From: Pogonophryne albipinna
Lineage: Eukaryota > Chordata > Actinopteri > Perciformes > Artedidraconidae
Reading direction: 5' to 3'
DNA length: 64,000 nt
Assembly (NCBI GenBank): GCA_028583405.1
Contig: CM053256.1
Coordinates: 23,657,325-23,721,324, forward strand
Positions 12,201-24,200 of the stretch are shown here, piece after piece. Every line of letters begins with the position of its first letter. Within the stretch, counting starts at the first letter, position 1. Under the pieces are notes generated by a model that worked only from the letters and a program-made list of their open reading frames with translations, was not told the origin of the DNA and made no database searches. The translations under genes were made by a program, and so were the position numbers.

Positions 12201-15200
12201 ATATAACAGCGTCAGGTTTCATGTTAACAGGGGGGGATGTGTTTTTTTGCTGCAGGAGGCTCCAGCCAACAACAGCGCACCCCCTGTGCCCCACGCCGTT
12301 GCTGCTGCTGTTGCACCAGCCAGGCGCAATGCTCCAACTCCTGGAGGGGGCCCTCCTGCTCGCCCCGGGCCTCCTGTCAAACCTCCTCCACCCACTATCA
12401 CCCCCACCCCTCCAGCCCCAACCACCACTACTACCAGCAAGTAAGAGTCACTCAACAATGTTCCAAAGTGTTTGAGCTGAGCTGTCCGTATTGCATTAGA
12501 AACAGGTCTCTCAACCCCCTCTCTCTTTTTCTGTGATAGTGATCTTGATTGCTTCTTGTTGGATCTCGACCCAATGGCCTCCTCCTCAACAAAGGGAGCC
12601 ACTTCCTCCATGACTGGATGGGGAGGTGAGAATAGCCGAACTTGGATTTTCCGCTTAGTGCACTAGCATTTCCTTTAACCCCGCCTCCCGGCCGCTCAGT
12701 CTCGGTTAAATCGGCCAATAGTTAATTCTACAATTTAAATGACACAATTATTACCATGAGGGCTATCTAACTGTTCATTCTAAGAAGCTGATATACTTAA
12801 AAAAAATTAACCAATTATTTCCAGATGTTTCTTTCTTAAATTGGTCAAATTCAAATCATAGCCCAACGCTTTCCCTATTTGCAGTTCTCTTTAAACATCA
12901 TTGAGTGGTAGGTTTACCCTATGGAATTCTTAATAATTACCAATGGGTCCTGGATTTCAACTTTTCATTTCTATGCCTTTTGCATGACAACTCTTGCTAG
13001 CAGATTTTAGCAGCTGTAGCTAGCTAACTAATTGCTAACCCACAATTTGGTTGAAAACACTGTTTTAACTTTACCATTCGATGCAGTGAGTAGATGATGT
13101 TACTACACTGGAAGTACTAAACCTAATGTAACCTGTCACCCTACATCAAAATATATTGAGCTAACAAGACGCTGCTAGGACTCAAATAAAAGCTTAAATA
13201 CAACTCTAGGTACTAAGCTAGGTACTGTTTCAGCTTTTCCTAGTTCAGAGCTAATAAACAAACCGTAAGTCTAGCATTCTTTTTGATCAGATGTTCTTTG
13301 GCCTAAACTTATTTACAGAGAACCTTTTTTAATATACATGAATTCCATCAAAGGCAAACTAACCATGCTGATGTTTGGATTTTTTATCTCTTCAAATACA
13401 GACTTGTTTTATTAGGACAATTCAAATCATAAAGTGAGTTGAGGTCCCTGTCAAGTAATTTGAATATTACAGTAAAAGTAATGGAAAATAATTGCTGCTT
13501 AGAAGAGGCAGGGGAAGGGGAAATCAATACAAAAATATATTGTCTGATTTGAAAAAATGATGGCAGTAATAGCAAGTATACATATTTCGTATATTAACGA
13601 AAACAGCAGTGGTCTTTTATAATGATTCCGTATAGTAGGCTACATTAAAGAAGTGGTACCCTTGTTGATGCTTTTTTTTAACAATGTGGTATAAATTACA
13701 GAGCATTTCCCATTTCAAACCTGACGTTGCTCTTTGGCATGCCCTCCGTTTATCCCAACATCCCAACCCTGAACATGGCCGTAGTCCAACTGTTCTCTAA
13801 ATTACATAAAGGAGTTTTTAGCCTTATTGGAACTTACTATTGGCTCATGACTGCTTTTTATCTGGCTTCTTCTCTATAGTGTTGGCAGCTTGCAAATACA
13901 AACATTTCAGAATTTCATACAAATCAATCATCCTCTCACCTGTGTTTCTGTCTGTCTGTTGTGCAGATCTCTTGGCTGAGGGTGAGTACTCTGTTGATCT
14001 TATTCTAGAAAGGCCTGCAGGCATTTCATTTTTCTCCACTTGGCTTTCTAACTGAATTTCTCAATTCACCTTTTGTCAAACTATTTTCACATTTAGCGCC
14101 TGCTAAGCATGTCTTTTTTTACACTTTTCAGTCTCTCTGACACTGCCGTCTCCCTTCTATCTTTTTTCTCCTATCCTCTCTTCTGGGGGATTGTGACTGA
14201 TTTGTTTATACAAATAGCAACTCCGGCTGCCGCTGATGAAGCCTCTGAAGCTCTCCTAGAGGAGGAAGAGTCAGCTGAAGTGGCTGTTGCAGTAGCTGCT
14301 GCTCCTGTAAGACCCGCACCTCCCTCCGCTGCAGCTACTCTTGCCGCTGCTGCTGCAGCCGCCCCAGCCCCCGCCTCACTGCCAGCTTCAGCTCCCACCA
14401 CAGCCGTAGAGATGGACTTTTTCGGAGGTCAGTCTGGGTCGGGGATATACTGTAGGCCTGCCAGCTTATCTACACCAAACCCCTTTTTATTTGAGTATTT
14501 TGCTGATTACTTTGTAAAAAAACGTAGGGAAAGCAATGGGATTGTATTAGTACTCCCTATATTTTGCATTTAAACAAGTAAATGACTTCATCAAAAACCA
14601 TACAAAGTCTACAGGCTGTTGTACATCAGATTATACGTTAATGTGATGTATGCATACTTTGTGTGATATCTAGAAATGAGGAGAATCTCATGCAATTTGT
14701 TTCTGCTACAATCAAGTATGGAAATGTACTTTATGGCATTAAAGATGGCAACATAGCCCCTGATTGTGACGCTCAAGTATTGCCATTACATTTGACTTCA
14801 TAGCTAAACATCAGATACAAAATAGATAATATATAATTTTATAAAAAGTAAAATTACATATTTTTGAAAAATGTAAAGGGCTGTGCAAGAAAACACAAAC
14901 TGCTCATTGAAGGTATTTCCAGAAACCTTAGTGATGCTTCTTACTATCTGTATACATTTGTTTTGATAAGTTGCAACTGTATAGGACATAAGTATTCCCC
15001 CCTATTGCAAAAGAAAGGTGTAGTATAATGCTTTATTTTGTATGACTAATATGAAAAACTGGAAAGACCAAAAGAGGTGCACCTTTCCTAATTCAGCAGT
15101 GGAATATGTTTTCATCCGGTCTTTGAGGATTCTGGAAATGTCTTCATCACAACTCTGTTGTTTCTTTCAAATGACCTTCTGAGCCGGGTACCCTATATAC

Positions 15201-18200
15201 TGTTCAAAAAATGAATAGTGCTGTGACTCAAAAGTAATAGTTTTATATCATGTTTTCTAATGTTTAGCATTCAGCTTTGTTAAAACCATGTACACTCACG
15301 TGCTAACATGCTAACATGCTAACGTACTAACGTACTAACGTCAAGCATTCACACACTCTGTTTTGCATTGAGCACAGAGCAACAATGTTAATCATTCGTG
15401 GCACATCACAACAATATGAGCCAGTTTTGTGGATTACTTGCTTTTCTCTGGGTTTACTTAAGGCTGCACAATTGCTACAAAACACTTATTATTAGATTGG
15501 ACATGAATGTGTTTCATCAGAGACTCATAAACTCACCTTAATTAACCCACAGCATCGTAATTAATCTTCTGTTATGACTCGTATTTTGGTGATCTATTGC
15601 CCTTTGGTTTATTTGTCCATCACCCTTAATGATTCTCCCCCCTAATGACATACTAACAGTTTCACACATATGTCAAGATGATGGCTGGATTTATTTAATC
15701 AGAGAAGTGTCTGCTGAAAAGAGCTAATTGAGGTTTTCTTTTTTCAAAGAAAGCCTCTTTCGTCCTTGACCTTGACATTTCCCCCTCTTGTCACAGAGTA
15801 CCAGTAACTTGTGACAACTTGCCTCATTTCACAAACCTGCACAGGTGGTGCACTCACTGAATGCAGCATTATGCAGCCCTTCAAAACTCACCAAGAGACT
15901 GATGCTACCATCAGATTATTCACTGCAATTACGGGGCTGCATATTTCTTGTATTCTCTGCTTTTTATCCTAATGCTGACCTTTCATTTTTGTTTTCTGTC
16001 CATTCCATCTGTTGACTCATTTTTTGTCCTTTTCATTCATGTGTCTGTCGGGTGTTATGTTTTGCGGTCTGGCTGTTTTTCGTCTGCTATACCCTAGATG
16101 CGTTTGCACCCTCCCCAGGAGACGGTCCTGCTGCTGTGGCCGCGGGCCCCGCTGCTGATGCTTTTGGTGGATCTGGTGGGTGACTCAACAGCCTCTATAT
16201 GTTTGTGTGTGTGTGTGGGAAAGCTGTTGCTTTTATTATATCAAAGCTGCTTCTGCTTACATATGAGACAGTAGAACCTATACTGTCTCACCCCAAATCC
16301 TGCTCTAATGCCCCAGCCATGAACCCTCTCCTCCCTCATCTCGACTACACTTTTCCTCTTAATATTCACCCAGTGTAGTAAAAAGCACAGTACAGCTATT
16401 AGCCATTTTTTTTCAAACAATGAAGACAATTTTCTTTGGTAAACCTTACCCCTGATACTACCTGGTGATTAGTCATTGTCAAGCTTTTCCTACCTTTTTT
16501 ATAACTTATTAAGTCTCTCTCTCTGGCCTTGCATATGAACAGGACAATGACTGGAGCAATCTATGACATTCCCTCGCAGTTTTTCTTGCAAATAGCTTTT
16601 GGACCATGCAAATGTTATAACTCGCAATGTTAAGATGAGAAAAGTTTTTTTTTTTTTTTGCTCGATTTGCGTCACCAAAATAAAGGGTTATTCATTGGCC
16701 CATGCTACACTAACCAACCAAGTTGCATGGAATTCTGCCAGTAGTTTAATAGTTATTGCAGTCAATGCTTTGCTTTCTCTGAATGGAAAACTTTCAGTCC
16801 TGCTATTTGTTTAGTTCTGTTAGCTGTTAACTGTTAGCCACACACATCTTCCAAAACAGTCCATGCTAAACCAGTTGTTGTGGTACTTACTGGCTGTGAG
16901 TACTGAGTCAACACTCCATGATACAAGAAGTCCTTAGGAGAACAGTCATAAATGATCATAACAAATATGATGCTGATGGGTCCAGCAGTATGCAAGATGA
17001 GCTGTGGATAGACACATAGATACACACAGGACCAATCTCATTATCTTCTAATGGAGATAATAACAATGAACCAGGGACACTGAATTGGGTGTTCTCATTA
17101 GTAACAAAACTAATTGGGCTGTGGGCCAGTCGACCAGAAGTTGTAGTCCATTATTATTTACTGAAGAAATGTTCCCCACTGTCTTATTATTTAATGGAAG
17201 CAAGCAATTCTCAATTGAGGTTATTGAGTGACCGTGTTATTGATTGACTTCCTTTGTACCTAACTGGGATTTAAAGCTTCAAAAGCCTCACAAACATGCT
17301 TTTTACAGTGTTTGTTGCTTTAACAAATCCCTCCTTCCCCTTCCTCATCCACTTCACCACACCCTTCCCTTCTTCTCTAATCATAACCCCCTCCTAACTA
17401 ATCATCACCACCGCCTTGCTGCTCTTCCTGAAGACCCCTTCGCTACGACAGAGGGGAGTGCAGACATTGCTCCAGAGATGGACCTGTTCGCCATGAGGCC
17501 CACTGACAAGGGGGCCATCATCACTCCCTCCTCTAGTGAGGCGCCGACCATCGTCGTCCCCATCGTCGTCCCCATCGCTGCCCCTGCTACCCCCACCTTT
17601 TCTTCCACCACCACCACCGACACCACCACCACAGAGTCTGCAGCCGCTCCAACTCTAGATATCTTTGGTGGTAAAGTCTTCTCGCTCTCATTATGCCTCT
17701 CACTGCATTGCCCTGCATTGTGACGATGATGATATTTGCTTTGATAATGATGATGACTGTGTTGCCCTTGTTAGTGATGATGACAGTAGTGGCGATGATA
17801 ATAACCTGCCCAGTCCCTACATTCCAGATTGTTTGTTCTATTTTCCATGATGCATTCCCTTTAGATACAGATCATTTAGTCAAGTTAATCAAGCATATTG
17901 ACCTCCTCTGCAGCTTTTACATGATACAAAATGTATCAAAAATTAAGCCAATTGTAAAATAAACCCCTTAAATGGTTATTGTTGGGGACCAAAATGGCTA
18001 ACTTGACATCTTTGGAGAATAACTAATAATTACCTTTTTTTTATTGACAGAGGTTGCTCAATTTGTTTTGATTATATGAACCTAATACTAACAAACAGAC
18101 TCCGGGAAGAAAATTGTTTTCTTCTCATGCTTGTATTTTAGAAACTGTTACCTGAGAATGCTTTATTGTAGCGTATGCACTTTAGTTAAAAGGGAATATT

Positions 18201-21200
18201 GCTCAATGACAGAAATTGTATATTCTATCGATATCTTTCAATTCAGAAAAAGTGTGCATAGATAATGGTTAAATGGATAGAAATACGTTACCCCATGATA
18301 AAAAAAAAGAGCTATTGAAGTTTGTAGCTGAGCTAGTGGCATGGTTCAAAATATAGCAATGTACTGTAAGGCAGCAACAATTGGCAGTTTTGTTAAGTAC
18401 TAGTTAGCAAATGTTAGCAATGCTAACGGGCTAAAGTCTGCTGACTAGTCTATTAATATCAGCATTTTAGCTCAGTCCTCATGAGCATGTTAGCAGGCTT
18501 ATGCTAACATGAAGCTCAAATCACAGCTATACCTCAAAAGTATAGCCTCAAAGAACTGCTGGCACTAGCATTGGAGATTGGAAAATAACTGCTATTTGAT
18601 AGCAAAAAGCATTGAATGTCATCAAGATTCAATGATAAAAATAGCGTAGTCTTCATGCTGAGCAATATACCCTTTTAACCTTTGCACTGTTCCGTTTTGC
18701 ATTGCATTGTTACACAGCAACTTACCCTGTTTAATGACCCAGCTATCTGCTTTCTCTCATCTCTCTTCTGAACTCATCACTCTGAATGCACTGGACTTGA
18801 AATCTGAATGTACATTTGATTGTGTGTCCTTGTTCTTAGATATGTTTGATTCAATGCCTGAGCAAAGCCCTACCACAGAATCCAAAGCTGCTACCACTCC
18901 TAGCGTAGACCTTTTTGGTGCAGGTACAGGAGTTGATATCCATTTGTCTGTATGTGGAACCTGTTCATCTCTTCTTGGTTTCCATACGTCTACTCCTCTG
19001 TCGACTGTTTTACTTTCCCCCACACGTCTTGGTTTGTCCCCCATAGTGGTATGAGAACTGCATGTAACCCACGTGTCAAGTCTTGGATTGTCTTGTGGCT
19101 GCTTTCTATTTTAGCTGTGTCTTTCTACCTGCCACGCTAACACATTTTCTTTTGCTTCCGGACCTCTATGGTTTTCTTCTGTCTCGTATTCTGCCTATCG
19201 CTTGCGCTGGTAAATTAGACCTTCCTGCTGTTTCACGCGGGCCCTCTCCTTTGCCCGAGCCGGTTCTTTCTGGAGACATTGTGACCGGTAAGTCAAGCTG
19301 ACACTGCATCACTGTTTTCCTTTTTCTCATGAAGAGTGCAGCCAGCTTCACATTTGATGACGTTTTTGTTGCATGGTGCTGGTGTATGCACGCACATACA
19401 CAGTTCTGTGCTACGAATGGTGCACGCTTCAAGGATGTGGATACACAGTTTAAGGGATGTCTTTGACTGTTTTGAAGTAGAGTTGTTTGAGGTACTATCC
19501 ATTGTCTTACCTTCGGAAGATGATAGTCGGCAAGCCCCCAGTTTGGAGAAAGAGACAGGACTTCCAGCACAGAATCTCTAGCAATGTATTGCTTTGGGTG
19601 GGGCAGAAGCAAAACCTATTATAGCAACTTAATAGAAAAGCCCAAGGTATAGGCTATATTTAGAATATTTTCACCAATTGACCTTGCTGGGAGACAGTTC
19701 TTTTTCAACGAATAACTAAAGCTGCTATCTATGCTCTCTTCAAATAGACCAGACAACATTAAAATAATTATACATTTACCAAACAGGCACAAATAGACTT
19801 TGAAATCAAGGCAGCAGAAGACCAGCAACCAATGTGTTCTGTGAGGTACAGAAACTGTTTTTGTCAATTGAGTCTCGTGGCCTTGAAGAGGAACATAGAA
19901 TAATATAATGGCTTCTGTAAGAATGGGCTGTCCAACTGCAAGGTAAAGCTGTGAATATATCCTAAATAAAGCGTACACTTGAACTGATATTGATTTATTT
20001 CAAGGTGGCTTAAACCGTTTTAAGTTCTGCCCCTCTCAGTTTTTTCAAACTGTGGGCGGTAAAATACGGACTTTGGATAAGTACCTCATACATTCCCACA
20101 TCAAACAATCCAAACGTTCCCTTAAGATGCAGAAGCCTGCTTCTTCTCTCGATGTCTGCTATGCTTTTAGAGTAGGCATACTGAGCAAAGCATTCTCCCC
20201 TTAGGACTAAAGCTGTCACTGATAAATGTAGTCATTGAGAGTAATTGAATCTCTTCCTGCTTCTGTCTCTGGCCGTCTCTCTCTTCAGACTCATATTCAT
20301 CCCCAGAACCTTCTGAGGCTGCTTCTGCTCCTTCTTCAGCCTCTGCTTCAGCTCCTGCTTCTGCTCCTGCAGCAGCTTCTAGCCCAGAGGCCTCCTCTCC
20401 ACCCAAAGCAGAGCCAGCACCTGTCATTGACCTTCTGGGTACTGTACCACAGAACACACATCTCTCACGACATGCTGAATGCAAATGGTTGAACTTGCAT
20501 TTGTTTAATCTTATGCATCTCTTCTGGGTATTTTATTATCATCCGCAGTTGTTACAGTAAGGTCTTGAGTGTTTTTACCAGTACAACTATTGGATGTTTC
20601 AAGTGAACTTTATGAAGAGCTGAAAATGTTGCTTGCTGGGGTAAAAACAGTGCTTTTTTTACTGCAGATATCCAGAGGAGTCTTCTTAACAGGCATATGG
20701 CATCACTGAAAAAATGAATAGAAACAATGTCGATTTATTGGACGGAATTAGAGATGGATGGAAGATTTTTGTCTGCTGCACTCCTGCCAACTTTTGAATC
20801 AGTTAAAGCATTGCATTATGAACATCTTGTCCCCTACCACTAATTGTGTCCCAGTATGTGGTTCGGGGCTGACCTCTACCCCCTTTCTGCCCTTCATGCT
20901 GCAATGATAACTGGACGCCTTGCAGACTCCTTTGTCAGTCCCGTGGAGGAGACGAAGAGCTCTGCTCCTGGAGGGCCTGGAGATGATCTGCTGGGAGGTG
21001 AGTCTTATCTTTCTCTCACATGTTTTGGTCCTACAGTATCAAAGCATTTTGATGTAAATCACAGTGTAATTAGACAGGCTGAATGGATCAGCACATTTTG
21101 ATGAAATGTCTTATTAAAAGTTTTTATGCTGGCAAAAGGCTCACAGAAATATTTTTAGTTGATTGAATAATTATGCAGGAAGTAATGATGGAGATGCATT

Positions 21201-24200
21201 CGTCAAATTGATAATGACACAGACTTGGCAGGACTAGTTTAATTTTACAATACAGCGGTTCCAAAGTGGAAATGTCTGATAAACGTCTGGCCACAATGAT
21301 ATCATAGACAATTCCCATCTCATTTCTGTTGCTGCTGTTTTGCCAATAGTTAAAGAATAAGTGTATCAGAACAAGTTATTTGTATTCCTTAAGGAATACT
21401 TAAAAATGACCATTTGTATATCAAATATTCCCCTTTGTTACTTTAAACAGCAAAACTATATCCATTTACAAACATGCACACTACTCTTTTATCCATACAT
21501 TTACTAACTCATTTCCAAACACAACCATTACACAAAAAGTATATTTAATCTATTCACAATTTATAATAAAGATATGTTAAAAAAAAAGAGTATCTCATAG
21601 TAAGGATTAAAGAAAATGTATGTGTTTAGGAACTAGTTAGCATGTTTAGTTACTTGCCATCACTGATAGAGATGCATGCTCTTTATGATTTAAAATGTTT
21701 GCTATTTCTTTTTACAAATTGTTTCTAAAATGATCTAGAGATCAATTAATTAATTGAACTATTTTGATTATGGATTATTTATGATTCAATCCATATATAC
21801 ATATATACGATACAGCTCACTTAAAAACATGGTTCACTGATAATTACACCTGCACACACTAGTCTATGTTGGACATGGCGTGTGTGTTATATGTAATGAT
21901 CAAGGATGTTTCCCCTCGTTTATGTTAACTTGTTTATGTGATTGTGATGTGCTATATGTGACACTTGTCCCGTATGTATCACCATGGACTTTTAAATACT
22001 GGAATTGGCTTCTTTTTTTTATGTCTTAAATTGTATTGACCAAACATTATCTAGAGCAGGGGTGTCAAACTCAAGGCCCGGGGGCCAAATCCGGCCCGCG
22101 ACTTCATTTAATGCGGCCCCTCAAGAGATTGCAAAGAATATAATATGTTTATTATACGGTTACATGCCGATTTACAGAAGCACGTTGCCCATAAACTACA
22201 TATCCCACAATGCATCTCAAATTTGACTTTTTTCTCAGAACAAGTTTTTTTCTCAGAATTTGACTTATTTTCTTCAAAATATTATTTTTTTCTTAGAATT
22301 AGATTTTTTTTAAATCATTTTGTAACATTCTCAGTGAAGAGACCTGCAATGATTTGCCCTAGACTTCTGCTTTCAGACGTAGTTAATTATGAAGTTATTA
22401 CCCTATCTGATAATAATCCAATGCAGAGGCATATAAATATGTCATATAATACATTATTTTATATATATTAAATATTTATATATGTATTTTGATATATAGT
22501 CTTAAAGTTACAACCGGCCCTTTGAGTGCAACCATAATGCTGATGTGGCCCGCGAAGAAATTGAGTTTGACAACCCTGATCTAGAGTATAAAATCAACCG
22601 GTTGCTATGTGCTGCTGCACTGATTCACTTTCCCCACTGGGATAACCGAAATTGAATTTGTCTTCCAAGATGTCTCGTGTGCCATCTGTTGTATCAGTAA
22701 TCACATCATTTAATGTGTGTTCCTCGTGGAATTAGGGTGAGTCAGAAATCAGAACTACATATGATGTCACAGCAAGATTGCTGTCTGTTCTCCCCCTCAG
22801 GCCTGATGTCCCTCACCCTGGCTCCCACTGCTGCCCCAGCTCTAGCTCCAGCCTTGGCTCCAGCTCCTGCTCCGGCTCCGGTGCAGAACGACCTCCTGGA
22901 GTCGGGCTTTGATGCTCTTGGCTCCCTAACTTCTCCGACACCGCCTGGCCCTGCTGCAGTACCGATAGTAGCAGCAACCACCACACCAGTGCCCTCTGGT
23001 GGCTTTGACGCATCAAGTAAGTAAAGCTTTCATTTGCATTCTTTTCATTTCAGAAATCTTTAGCATTTTTACATCCATTTATTTGAGAATATAAAGAGTG
23101 TTTGGTTCATGAATCTGCACAGGTTATCTGCTTGATGCACATGAATCTGTTTTGAGTCATTGAAACTGAGCTACTGTACCTTAACCATGACCTACTTATC
23201 CCCTCTTTCTGAGAGCCTGAGTAGGCTACTGCATGAAGACACCTTGACATGTGCTGCTTTCACTGTCCTCCTTACGGGGGAGAACGTTTGTTTCTGCTGA
23301 CTGCTTAGCATTCCACAGCGCTGCAGCCTATCTTGCAAGGAATTTTCTTTATTTGTCTTAATCTCTTATATTGTACTTTTCACACTTTCACAAGTTCTTC
23401 ACTCTCTGCTCCACCCACTCTGCAATCTTTCGTTCTTTCTGCTGCACACATTTTGTCTTCTGCTTCATTTAATTTCCTGTTTCACCCCGTATCCACACCT
23501 TGTCTTCTCTTCTGGGTCATTGCTTGCTTCTTCTAATCTGTAATTGGTGAGTTCTATCCGGCAGGGAATTGCAGCATGTGCAGTTTGGACAATTCTCCCC
23601 TTCTGCATCTTTGCATGTAACAATTACCCTGACTGTCTTCTGCATGAGACAAGACTTACTGTATTTTGTATTTCCCCTTTGAGCAGTGTCTCTTGTCTCT
23701 TATAACCACATGCCATCAAGGCCTGAGTCTGCAGTAGAGTCTGCAGGTTTTATATTTTATTATTTTGAGTGGCAAGATTAATTCTTTTGACAACCTTTAT
23801 TCACTCCTTATGGTACATAGAAAGATGACTACAGATGATAGGTAAATACATGTTTAAATAGTTAAAATAGCCAAAAGTTTAGCAAACATTTTGCTTAAAA
23901 CAATGGATTTAAACAGTTGGAATAGTTAGATAAACTTATGGATAGCCTACATAGCCTGGCTGAAATAATTAGCTAAACAAGTAAAAGGATGAAAAAGCAA
24001 GCTGAAAGAAATGGTTAAATTGATGGATTGTTTGCTAATAGTAAGGGGAAATTGCCTTTCGTAAGTTAGCTTAAAGTAATGCATGTATTGTTGGGAAAGT
24101 AATGTTTAAATAGTTAACAAAGCTAAAGGTTTAGCAAAATGTAGCATACAACGATGTATTTCAACAGTGGAAATGGTTAGATAAAAGCATTGGATAATCA

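Noticed and set aside
12219..12611. 130-codon minus-strand frame rich in Gly/Val
   Set aside because: Exact antisense shadow of the Pro/Ala/Thr-rich snap91 exon; GC-rich repeats leave all frames open.
19166..19612. 148-codon minus-strand frame
   Set aside because: Overlaps a snap91 exon in antisense and intron sequence; no similarity or signal supports it.
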